A DNA stretch of 16,678 bases from Lachnospiraceae bacterium (GTDB taxonomy: Bacteria; Bacillota_A; Clostridia; Lachnospirales; Lachnospiraceae): positions 1 through 16,678 of the forward strand of contig QXWX01000125.1 of NCBI GenBank assembly GCA_009911175.1, written 5' to 3'. Each line of letters begins with the position of its first letter. Within the stretch, counting starts at the first letter, position 1. The position numbers were made by a program, and so were the translations under genes. Of this stretch, positions 7,164 through 13,554 are shown piece after piece. The notes under the pieces are model-generated. The model saw only the letters and a list, made by a program, of their open reading frames with translations. It was not told where the DNA came from and searched no databases.

Positions 7164-8495
7164 ATGGAATTTGTAACCGGAGTCAAAGAAAAAGAAACAT
7201 TGGAATTGCGTGAATTGCTGGCAGAAGATATGGCAGGGAAAACTGTAAAGGTGAACGGCGCCATCCATACGATCCGTGACATGGGCAATGTGGCTTTTAT
7301 CATCCTCAGAAAACGGGAGGGGCTTGTACAGTGTGTATCAGATGAAGAAATTACAAACTTTTTCTTGAAAGATTTGAAAGAAGCGGCTACAGTAGAGGTA
7401 ACAGGAACATTGATCAGTTCAGAGAAAGCGCCCCATGGAATCGAGATCCGGATTTCGGCCGTGGAGGTCTTAAGCGAACCGGCGGAGCCGATGCCGCTGG
7501 CAATCGGGAAATGGAAGCTGTCTACCTCATTGGAGGCAAAACTGAACTACCGCCCCATTGCCCTGAGAAACCTCAGGGAGCGTGCCAAGTTCAAGCTCCA
7601 GGAGGGAATTGTAAGAGGATTCCGAGATTTCCTCTACGGAGAAGGATTTACGGAGATCCACACGCCGAAGATCGGGGCAAAGAGTGCGGAAGGCGGGGCC
7701 AATGTGTTTAAGCTGGATTATTTCCACAGGCCGGCGATCCTTCAGCAGAGCCCTCAGTTCTACAAGCAGATGATGGTGGGGGTCTATGACCGGGTATTCG
7801 AGACAGCGCCGGTATTCCGTGCGGAAAAGCACAACACGAAACGGCATTTGAATGAATATACCAGCCTGGACTTTGAGATGGGCTACATCGACGGGTTCGA
7901 AGAGATCATGGCCATGGAAACCGGATTCCTGCAGTATACCATGAAGCTTTTGAAGCAGGAGTATGCGGGGGAATTAAAGCTTCTGGACGTGGAACTGCCG
8001 GGGACGGACCGGATTCCGGCTGTGAGGTTTGACGAGATCAAGCGTCTGGTGTCCGAAAAATATGACCGGAGGATAAAGAATCCGTTCGATCTGGAGCCGG
8101 AAGAGGAAAGCCTGATCAGCCGCTACGCAAAAGAAGAGTGGGATGCGGATTTTGTGTTCGTGACACATTATCCGTCAAAAAAGCGTCCGTTCTATGCAAT
8201 GGATGATCCGGAGAATCCCACCTTTACACTGAGCTTTGATCTGTTGTTCCGGGGAATGGAGATCACCACCGGAGGCCAGAGGATCCATGATTACAGCAGG
8301 CTGCTGGAAAAGATGGAAGCCAGGGGGATGACCGGGGAAGGCATGGAGCAGTATCTGAGCGCCTTCAAGCACGGGATGCCTCCCCATGGCGGACTGGGAA
8401 TCGGTATGGAGCGTCTGACCATGAAACTGATGGATGAGGACAATGTGCGGGAGACGACATTGTTCCCGAGAGACTTGAGCAGACTGGAACCGTAA
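7164..8495 (+). CDS. aspS: aspartate--tRNA ligase, archaeal-type, probably non-discriminating (AspRS2)
   Basis: This cytoplasmic class IIb synthetase attaches Asp to tRNA. Its 443 residues are far shorter than the roughly 590-residue bacterial AspRS and match the archaeal/eukaryotic form lacking the GAD insertion. An OB-fold anticodon domain covers about 1-110. The catalytic core includes LQQSPQFYKQMM (193-204), motif 2 FETAPVFRAEKHN (212-224) and motif 3 GGLGIGMERLT near the C-terminus. In archaeal-type enzymes, Trp and Lys in the anticodon domain (W26 and K85 in Thermococcus) exclude tRNA(Asn). Here the equivalent positions appear to be H35 (GAIH) and P106 (SEPAEP), as in non-discriminating enzymes, so it likely also makes Asp-tRNA(Asn) for amidation. 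That reading rests on hand alignment. GatCAB lies downstream in the same direction. GGAGAG (7151-7156) precedes the ATG, and control is by the T-box leader. Confidence 0.95.
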   Translation: MEFVTGVKEKETLELRELLAEDMAGKTVKVNGAIHTIRDMGNVAFIILRKREGLVQCVSDEEITNFFLKDLKEAATVEVTGTLISSEKAPHGIEIRISAVEVLSEPAEPMPLAIGKWKLSTSLEAKLNYRPIALRNLRERAKFKLQEGIVRGFRDFLYGEGFTEIHTPKIGAKSAEGGANVFKLDYFHRPAILQQSPQFYKQMMVGVYDRVFETAPVFRAEKHNTKRHLNEYTSLDFEMGYIDGFEEIMAMETGFLQYTMKLLKQEYAGELKLLDVELPGTDRIPAVRFDEIKRLVSEKYDRRIKNPFDLEPEEESLISRYAKEEWDADFVFVTHYPSKKRPFYAMDDPENPTFTLSFDLLFRGMEITTGGQRIHDYSRLLEKMEARGMTGEGMEQYLSAFKHGMPPHGGLGIGMERLTMKLMDEDNVRETTLFPRDLSRLEP

Positions 8496-8564
8496 AGGAT
8501 TCGGCGGCATATCCGGATGCAGCCCCTGAGGAGGCTTCTGCTCGGAAAGCGAAGGTGAGGAAGA

Positions 8565-9689
8565 ATGGCAAAGAAAAATGAATGCTATTTGTGCGGGGGT
8601 AAGCTGTGCGACGGATACTGTCCTGACTGCGGACTGGATAATACAAAGATCCGAAAGAAGCATTATCATCTGAATGAAAGCTATGCGGTAGAGAGCATGA
8701 ACGGGGATGAAAGCCAGGCCACGGATCCATGTGATCATAAAGCCGGTCAGGACACTTGGGATAAGAGCAGTTTCGATACGGAGAAAAAGGACAATAAGAA
8801 AGACATTTCGCGGCAGGGAAAGGGAAGCCCTGGGCAAAAATACAGCTATCAGTTTGCGAATAAAAAGTTCAGGAATACAGGCGGGAATAAGGCGCAGAGG
8901 AAACTGACATCCGGAAGAGCCAAGGTGGGAGTGACGCTGTTCCTGCTGGCGCTTTTTGTGATCAAGGTGGGCAAAAATTATTTCGATGAAAATGGCCGGC
9001 ATTTTGGAGGCCTGGGAGAACCGGAATATGTGGGACCCTATGAATACGTGGAGCGAGAGCTGTCCGAGACGGGGGAGCACTATGAGACAGAGCTTGGCCA
9101 GGGGGAATACCTGGTAGGAGTCCATCTGCCGGAGGGAAGTTTTACCGCAGAGCTTCTGGACGGCAGAGGCGGGCTGAGCCTGGAGGATATGGAAAACGGA
9201 ATCTATATCTGGCAGGCTTTCGGAACCCAGGCAGAGTATGACGAGCTGCAGGTTTTGGAGGATGTCCGCCTTTATAAGGGGGCACATGTTACGATTAAGG
9301 ACGCCATGCTCCTGAGAATGACTACGGAAAACGGACAGACAGAAGATATGGAGTTTGTGGAGAACCCGATGACGGAATCCGTTTCCCTTGAAAAGGATGA
9401 AACCCTGGAAGCAGGAGAAGGCATTGTCCCGGGAGTGTATGATCTTCATGCGGTAACTTCTGAGGAAGCCGACTGGGGGACCCTTCGGTGCAGAATATCG
9501 GACGATGCCTATGAGGACGGGTATTATGAAGTGTCGTACTGGCTGAGCGGGGAAGAAATGGACGATACTTACCGGAATCTGTATCTGAAGGAAGACATGG
9601 AGATCACGGCGGAGGACATTTCGTTCGAGCTGACGCCCAGCGAGGTGATCGGGACCGGAGACTACGAAGAATATTATCAATACTATTAA
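8565..9689 (+). CDS. zinc-ribbon membrane protein with duplicated extracellular beta-type modules, function unknown
   Basis: I do not recognise a named function for this 374-residue protein. The N-terminus holds a zinc ribbon, C7-x2-C10 and C19-x2-C22 (CYLCGG, CPDCG). A long polar, Lys-rich segment follows to about 118, then a single membrane helix at about 121-136 (VGVTLFLLALFVIKVG), placing the rest outside the cell. The outer part seems to contain two related modules. One runs about 174-255, beginning GEYLVGVHLPEGSFTAEL, and the second about 275-365, beginning GEGIVPGVYDLHAV. Both have the G-x-Y-x-V/I-G/P pattern followed by strands and a Tyr/Leu-rich section. The C-terminus is acidic and Tyr-rich. 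It sits between aspS and gatC with short gaps, so it is probably read from the T-box operon, although its topology gives no obvious link to tRNA charging. A GGTGAGG site precedes the ATG. Confidence 0.85.
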   Translation: MAKKNECYLCGGKLCDGYCPDCGLDNTKIRKKHYHLNESYAVESMNGDESQATDPCDHKAGQDTWDKSSFDTEKKDNKKDISRQGKGSPGQKYSYQFANKKFRNTGGNKAQRKLTSGRAKVGVTLFLLALFVIKVGKNYFDENGRHFGGLGEPEYVGPYEYVERELSETGEHYETELGQGEYLVGVHLPEGSFTAELLDGRGGLSLEDMENGIYIWQAFGTQAEYDELQVLEDVRLYKGAHVTIKDAMLLRMTTENGQTEDMEFVENPMTESVSLEKDETLEAGEGIVPGVYDLHAVTSEEADWGTLRCRISDDAYEDGYYEVSYWLSGEEMDDTYRNLYLKEDMEITAEDISFELTPSEVIGTGDYEEYYQYY

Positions 9690-9724
9690 TGCAATTAGAT
9701 ATATCACAAAGAAGAGGTGTATAT

Positions 9725-10018
9725 ATGGCGAATCAAATATCTGACGAAACGATGGAGTATGTGGGGATTCTGGCGAAGCTGGAATTGTCCGGGGAGGAAA
9801 AAGAGGCCGCAAAGGCGGATATGGAAAAGATGCTGGACTATATCGATACATTGAATGAGCTGGATACTTCGGCGGTGGAGCCCATGTCCCATGTATTTCC
9901 GGTCTGCAATGTGTTCCGGGAGGATGTGGTCACCAACGGCGATAATAAGGAGCAGACGCTGGCGAACGCGCCTCTCAGGAAAGAGGACAGCTTCGAAGTG
10001 CCGAAGACAATCGGATGA
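9725..10018 (+). CDS. gatC: Asp-tRNA(Asn)/Glu-tRNA(Gln) amidotransferase subunit C
   Basis: GatC is the small subunit that wraps the GatA-GatB interface in the amidotransferase, which converts Asp-tRNA(Asn) or Glu-tRNA(Gln) to the amide form. Its 97 residues match the usual 95-100. It shows the family pattern ISDETMEYVGILAKLELSGE near the start, the MLDYIDTLNELDTSAVEPMS region, and the conserved ending NAPLRKEDSFEVPKTIG. I chose the ATG at 9725 because AGAGGTG (9713-9719) sits 5 bp upstream and the product then begins where other GatC proteins do. The in-frame ATG at 9689 has no ribosome site. The gatA start is 58 bp downstream. Confidence 0.95.
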   Translation: MANQISDETMEYVGILAKLELSGEEKEAAKADMEKMLDYIDTLNELDTSAVEPMSHVFPVCNVFREDVVTNGDNKEQTLANAPLRKEDSFEVPKTIG

Positions 10019-10076
10019 TTCGGAAGGCAGTCTGCAAAGGCTGGTTTGTACTAAAACATAAAGGGCGGTGAAGGCA

Positions 10077-11678
10077 ATGGATTTATTACACCTGACAGCG
10101 ATAGAGCTGGGCAGAAAGATTAAAACCCGGGAAGTGTCCGTGACGGAGGCCGTGAAAGCGGTTTTGGAGCAGGCAAAGGAAATGGAACCGGAGATCAACA
10201 GCTATGTAACACTAGATGAGGCGGGAGCGCTGATGCAGGCAGAGGCGGTACAGAAGCGGATCGACAGCGGAGAATTGACCGGGCCTCTGGCGGGCGTTCC
10301 GGCGGCTGTCAAAGACAACATGTGTATCGAAGGGAAGCTGACTACATGCAGTTCAAAAATCCTTTCCAATTTTCATCCTGCATTTACGGCGGAGGCAGTC
10401 AAGAATCTGCAGAAAGCCGGGGCGGTGATCGTCGGAAAGACCAATATGGATGAATTTGCCATGGGGAGCACGACGGAGACTTCCTACTATGGGCCGACGA
10501 AAAATCCTCATAATCTGATGCATGTGCCGGGGGGCTCCTCAGGAGGCTCCTGTGCGGCGGTGGCGGCTCAGGAATGCTGGTACGCGCTGGGGTCTGACAC
10601 AGGCGGTTCCATCCGGCAGCCCAGTTCCTTCTGCGGAGTGGTAGGATTGAAACCAACCTACGGCACGGTTTCACGTTACGGGCTGATCGCATACGGCTCC
10701 TCCCTGGATCAGATCGGGCCGGTGGCAAGGGATGTATCGGACTGCGCGGCCGTCCTGGAGGCTATTGCGTCTCATGACGAGAAGGACAGCACCTCCATAC
10801 AGCGGAAGGATTATGATTTTACCTCCGCGCTGGCGCGCGACGTGAAGGGAATGAAGATCGGGATTCCCAGGGATTATATGCGGGAAGGGCTGAATCCGGA
10901 GGTGGCTGATGCTGTCTGGAAAGCGGCTAGGGTATTGGAGGAACAGGGGGCCGTGATTGAGGAATTTGATCTGAGCCTGGTAAAATACGCGATCCCGGCA
11001 TATTATGTGATCGCGTCCGCAGAGGCCAGCTCAAACCTGGAGCGCTTTGACGGTGTCAAATACGGCTACCGCGCGGCGGACTATGAGGGACTTCACAATA
11101 TGTATAAAAAGACCCGTTCCGAAGGCTTTGGAGCGGAGGTGAAACGCCGGATCATGCTGGGCTCCTTTGTGCTCAGCTCCGGATATTATGATGCATATTA
11201 TCTGAAAGCGCTGCGTGTCAAGGCGCTGATCAAACAGGCATTTGACAGGGCGTTTGAAAGCTATGATCTGATCCTGGGACCGGCGGCGCCCACTACGGCG
11301 CCGGAGCTGGGAAAGAGCCTGCAGGATCCTCTGAAAATGTACTTGGGGGATATCTATACGATTTCTGTAAATCTGGCGGGACTGCCGGGGATGAGCGTCC
11401 CGATTGGGAGGGACCGTAAAGGGCTTCCTGTAGGCATGCAGCTGATCGGGAACAGCTTTCAGGAGAAAACGCTGATCCGGGCGGCATATACCTACGAATG
11501 TGCGACAGAGAAGCAATTCGAGGTGTCGGCGGATGTGAGGGCAGGAGCAGGAATGGCTGCCGGCCAGGCCGGAGATTGCGGCAGAGCCTGCAGGCAGACC
11601 GGAGACCCCGGGGACTCGGCATTTCAGGCAAAATCAGAGATGCCGGATGTACAGGCAAAATCAGGAAGGGAGGCGTAA
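10077..11678 (+). CDS. gatA: Asp-tRNA(Asn)/Glu-tRNA(Gln) amidotransferase subunit A with extended C-terminus
   Basis: GatA is the glutaminase subunit: it releases ammonia from glutamine and channels it to GatB. The amidase Ser-cisSer-Lys triad is visible as K79 (AAVKDNM), S154 (GGSSGGS) and S178 (SDTGGSIRQPSS). With the start at 10077 these are the same numbers as in S. aureus GatA, which supports that ATG over the in-frame GTG at 10068. The protein has 533 residues instead of about 485. The core ends near residue 484 (TEKQFEVS) and a 49-residue Gly/Ala/Gln-rich tail follows. The tail DNA holds a 13-bp direct repeat, CAGGCAAAATCAG, at 11625-11637 and 11652-11664, giving QAKS twice. The tail looks like late low-complexity growth. 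The stop is 5 bp before gatB, and gatB's ribosome site lies inside the gatA end. Confidence 0.96.
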   Translation: MDLLHLTAIELGRKIKTREVSVTEAVKAVLEQAKEMEPEINSYVTLDEAGALMQAEAVQKRIDSGELTGPLAGVPAAVKDNMCIEGKLTTCSSKILSNFHPAFTAEAVKNLQKAGAVIVGKTNMDEFAMGSTTETSYYGPTKNPHNLMHVPGGSSGGSCAAVAAQECWYALGSDTGGSIRQPSSFCGVVGLKPTYGTVSRYGLIAYGSSLDQIGPVARDVSDCAAVLEAIASHDEKDSTSIQRKDYDFTSALARDVKGMKIGIPRDYMREGLNPEVADAVWKAARVLEEQGAVIEEFDLSLVKYAIPAYYVIASAEASSNLERFDGVKYGYRAADYEGLHNMYKKTRSEGFGAEVKRRIMLGSFVLSSGYYDAYYLKALRVKALIKQAFDRAFESYDLILGPAAPTTAPELGKSLQDPLKMYLGDIYTISVNLAGLPGMSVPIGRDRKGLPVGMQLIGNSFQEKTLIRAAYTYECATEKQFEVSADVRAGAGMAAGQAGDCGRACRQTGDPGDSAFQAKSEMPDVQAKSGREA

Positions 11679-11683
11679 GCGGG

Positions 11684-13117
11684 ATGGCAAAACAGTATGA
11701 GACAGTGATCGGGCTTGAAGTCCATGTGGAGCTGGCTACCAGGACAAAGATTTTCTGCGGATGCAGTACGGCTTTCGGGGCCGCGCCCAATACCCATACC
11801 TGCCCGGTATGCACCGGTATGCCGGGTTCCCTTCCGGTTCTCAATAGACAGGTGGTAGAATATGCCATGGCGATCGGGCTTGCCACAAACTGCAGGATCA
11901 CCCGGGTATGTAAGTTTGACCGGAAAAACTATTTTTACCCGGATAATCCCCAGAACTACCAGATCTCCCAGCTCTATCTCCCCATTGCCAGAGACGGCTA
12001 TGTGGAGATTGAAGCGGGAGATACGAAAAAGAAGGTGCGGATCCATGAGATGCACATGGAGGAGGATGCGGGGAAGCTGATCCACGACGAATGGGATGAT
12101 ACCTCTCTGGTGGATTATAACCGGAGCGGTGTGCCCCTGGTAGAGATCGTGTCGGAGCCGGATATGCGTTCTGCGGAAGAGGTCATCGCATACCTGGAGA
12201 AGCTCCGCCAGATTATCCAGTATCTGGGGGCGTCAGACTGCAAGCTCCAGGAGGGTTCCATGCGCGCGGATGTGAACCTGTCCGTGCGGGAAGCGGGAAG
12301 TTCTCAGTTCGGAACCCGGACGGAGATGAAGAATCTGAACTCCTTCAAGGCAATCTCCCATGCGATCGAAGGAGAGCGGGAGCGGCAGATCGAGCTTCTG
12401 GAGGAAGGAAAGGCTGTGATCCAGGAGACCCGCCGCTGGGATGACAATAAGGAAAGCTCCTATGCCATGCGCTCCAAGGAGGATGCCCAGGATTACAGGT
12501 ACTTTCCAGAGCCGGATCTGGTGCCCATTGTGATCAGCGATGAATGGATCGAAGCGGTGAAAAGCCGCCAGCCGGAGCTGCGCGCGGAGAAGCTGGAACG
12601 GTATAAAAAAGAATTCGACATTCCCCGGTATGATGCGGAGATCATTACGGAATCCAAGAGCATGGCGGATCTGTTTGAAGCAGCCACCTCAATCTGCAAA
12701 AAGCCGAAAAAGGTCTCTAACTGGCTGATGGTGGAAACCATGCGGCTGATGAAGGAACATGGGATGGAGCCGGAGGATCTGAAATTTTCTCCGGAAAACC
12801 TGGCGAAGCTGATCAATCTGGCTGATGCGGGGGTGGTCAATAGCTCCGTGGCGAAAGAGGTATTCGAGAAGGTCTTTTCGGAGGATGTGGATCCGGAGCA
12901 GTACGTGGAGGAGCATGGGCTGAAAACGGTTCATGACGAAGGCGCTCTGAAAGCGGTGCTGGAACAGGTGATCGCGGACAATCCGCAGGCGGTCTCGGAT
13001 TACAGAGGCGGAAAGGAAAAGGCTCTGGGCGCGCTGGTCGGACAGACAATGAAGGCGATGAAAGGAAAGGCCAATCCCGGTATGGTGAATCAGATGCTTC
13101 GGGAAATGCTGGGATAA
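11684..13117 (+). CDS. gatB: Asp-tRNA(Asn)/Glu-tRNA(Gln) amidotransferase subunit B
   Basis: GatB is the kinase and amidotransferase subunit that binds the misacylated tRNA, phosphorylates the attached Asp or Glu and replaces it with the amide using ammonia from GatA. Its 477 residues match the usual length. The N-terminal signature VIGLEVHVEL is present. A Cys cluster (C25, C27, C40, C43 in FCGC and CPVCTGMPG) fits the GatB zinc site, followed by MHMEEDAGK, DYNRSGVPLVEIVSEPD and GTRTEMKNLNSF. The C-terminus has the helical GatB/YqeY tail (LGALVGQTMKAMKGKANPGM) that contacts the tRNA elbow. The ATG at 11684 follows AGGGAGG (11667-11673). The frame continues upstream to 11498, but that part overlaps gatA and has no family resemblance. 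Confidence 0.97.
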   Translation: MAKQYETVIGLEVHVELATRTKIFCGCSTAFGAAPNTHTCPVCTGMPGSLPVLNRQVVEYAMAIGLATNCRITRVCKFDRKNYFYPDNPQNYQISQLYLPIARDGYVEIEAGDTKKKVRIHEMHMEEDAGKLIHDEWDDTSLVDYNRSGVPLVEIVSEPDMRSAEEVIAYLEKLRQIIQYLGASDCKLQEGSMRADVNLSVREAGSSQFGTRTEMKNLNSFKAISHAIEGERERQIELLEEGKAVIQETRRWDDNKESSYAMRSKEDAQDYRYFPEPDLVPIVISDEWIEAVKSRQPELRAEKLERYKKEFDIPRYDAEIITESKSMADLFEAATSICKKPKKVSNWLMVETMRLMKEHGMEPEDLKFSPENLAKLINLADAGVVNSSVAKEVFEKVFSEDVDPEQYVEEHGLKTVHDEGALKAVLEQVIADNPQAVSDYRGGKEKALGALVGQTMKAMKGKANPGMVNQMLREMLG

Positions 13118-13148
13118 AACAAGGCTATTTTGATAATGAAATAAGGAC

Positions 13149-13177
13149 TTTACACTCAAAATCCCCTTTGATATAAT
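13149..13177 (+). promoter_or_regulatory. near-consensus sigma-A promoter of the 47-aa gene
   Basis: TTTACA (13149-13154), a 17-bp spacer and a perfect TATAAT (13172-13177), with TG at 13169-13170 giving an extended -10. It is among the best promoter matches in the window. It lies 31 bp after gatB and about 40 bp before a strong ribosome site. Confidence 0.85.
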
Positions 13178-13224
13178 GAGGATATCTCGTACACGATTTC
13201 TATTCTTAAAAGGGAGGTGTTACT

Positions 13225-13368
13225 ATGGGTATGACGAATAAGCAATTTCAGGGATTTATCAGGCTTGCGTTAGCTCAGATCGAAAGGGCTTTAAGTGCTA
13301 CGCCGGATAATAAAGAATTGCAGGAATTAAAGGCGATTTTCCAGCTTATGCTGGAGGACGGAGACTGA
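13225..13368 (+). CDS. small conserved-looking 47-aa protein, function unknown
   Basis: A 47-codon gene starts MGMTNKQFQGFIRLALAQIE and ends QLMLEDGD. It reads as one or two amphipathic helices (residues 5-24 and 29-44) and has no signal peptide, membrane segment or cysteine. It has the best translation signals in the window: AGGGAGGTG (13211-13219) 5 bp before the ATG, plus its own near-consensus promoter. The MTNKQF opening resembles short Clostridia proteins of unknown role that I recall only loosely, so no function is claimed. A palindrome CTGAACGTTCAG (13365-13376) spans the stop codon, and no clear terminator follows before the CIRCE element. Its signals make it very probably real despite its size. 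Confidence 0.75.
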   Translation: MGMTNKQFQGFIRLALAQIERALSATPDNKELQELKAIFQLMLEDGD

Positions 13369-13377
13369 ACGTTCAGC

Positions 13378-13407
13378 TTTATATAGTTTTTATATTTACT
13401 TTATGAA
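13378..13407 (+). promoter_or_regulatory. weak alternative promoter placing +1 inside CIRCE
   Basis: TTTATA (13378-13383), an 18-bp spacer and TATGAA (13402-13407), a 4-of-6 match to the -10 box. If used, transcription would start near 13414, inside the CIRCE element, which is the classical arrangement for HrcA repression. The sequence is AT-rich, so the match could be chance. Confidence 0.3.
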
Positions 13408-13411
13408 TTTA

Positions 13412-13438
13412 TTAGCACTCACTTCAAAAGAGTGCTAA
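13412..13438 (+). promoter_or_regulatory. CIRCE element, HrcA repressor operator
   Basis: TTAGCACTC (13412-13420), a 9-base spacer and GAGTGCTAA (13430-13438) form a perfect CIRCE inverted repeat, the binding site of the heat-shock repressor HrcA. It lies 117 bp upstream of htpG and 8 bp upstream of the -35 box of the best promoter, and implies heat-inducible expression of htpG. Confidence 0.97.
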
Positions 13439-13445
13439 TTTTATG

Positions 13446-13474
13446 TTGACTTTTTAAAATTCCTGTATTAGAAT
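13446..13474 (+). promoter_or_regulatory. sigma-A promoter of htpG
   Basis: TTGACT (13446-13451), a 17-bp spacer and TAGAAT (13469-13474) each differ from consensus at one position. Transcription would start near 13481 and leave a leader of about 74 bases before htpG. The CIRCE operator is just upstream of this promoter, not across its start site. Confidence 0.8.
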
Positions 13475-13554
13475 ATCATCTAGGTCAAGAAAAAGGACAC
13501 AGGTTCACAAGGTATATGTCGAATCATAAAGATCATAGAAAAGGAGTGTTTTAC

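Noticed and set aside
8175..9851. 558-codon frame on the - strand across aspS end, the membrane protein and gatC
   Set aside because: It is a shadow of GC-rich + strand codons. The + strand frames have recognisable motifs and ribosome sites, and the - strand product has no coherent domain.
11498..11683. Longer gatB beginning inside gatA
   Set aside because: GatB family proteins begin with the VIGLEVHVEL region, which is immediately after the ATG at 11684, and a good ribosome site precedes that ATG.
13365..13376. CTGAACGTTCAG palindrome as a terminator after the 47-aa gene
   Set aside because: As an uninterrupted palindrome it leaves almost no loop, and the T-rich sequence after it is interrupted, so termination would be weak.
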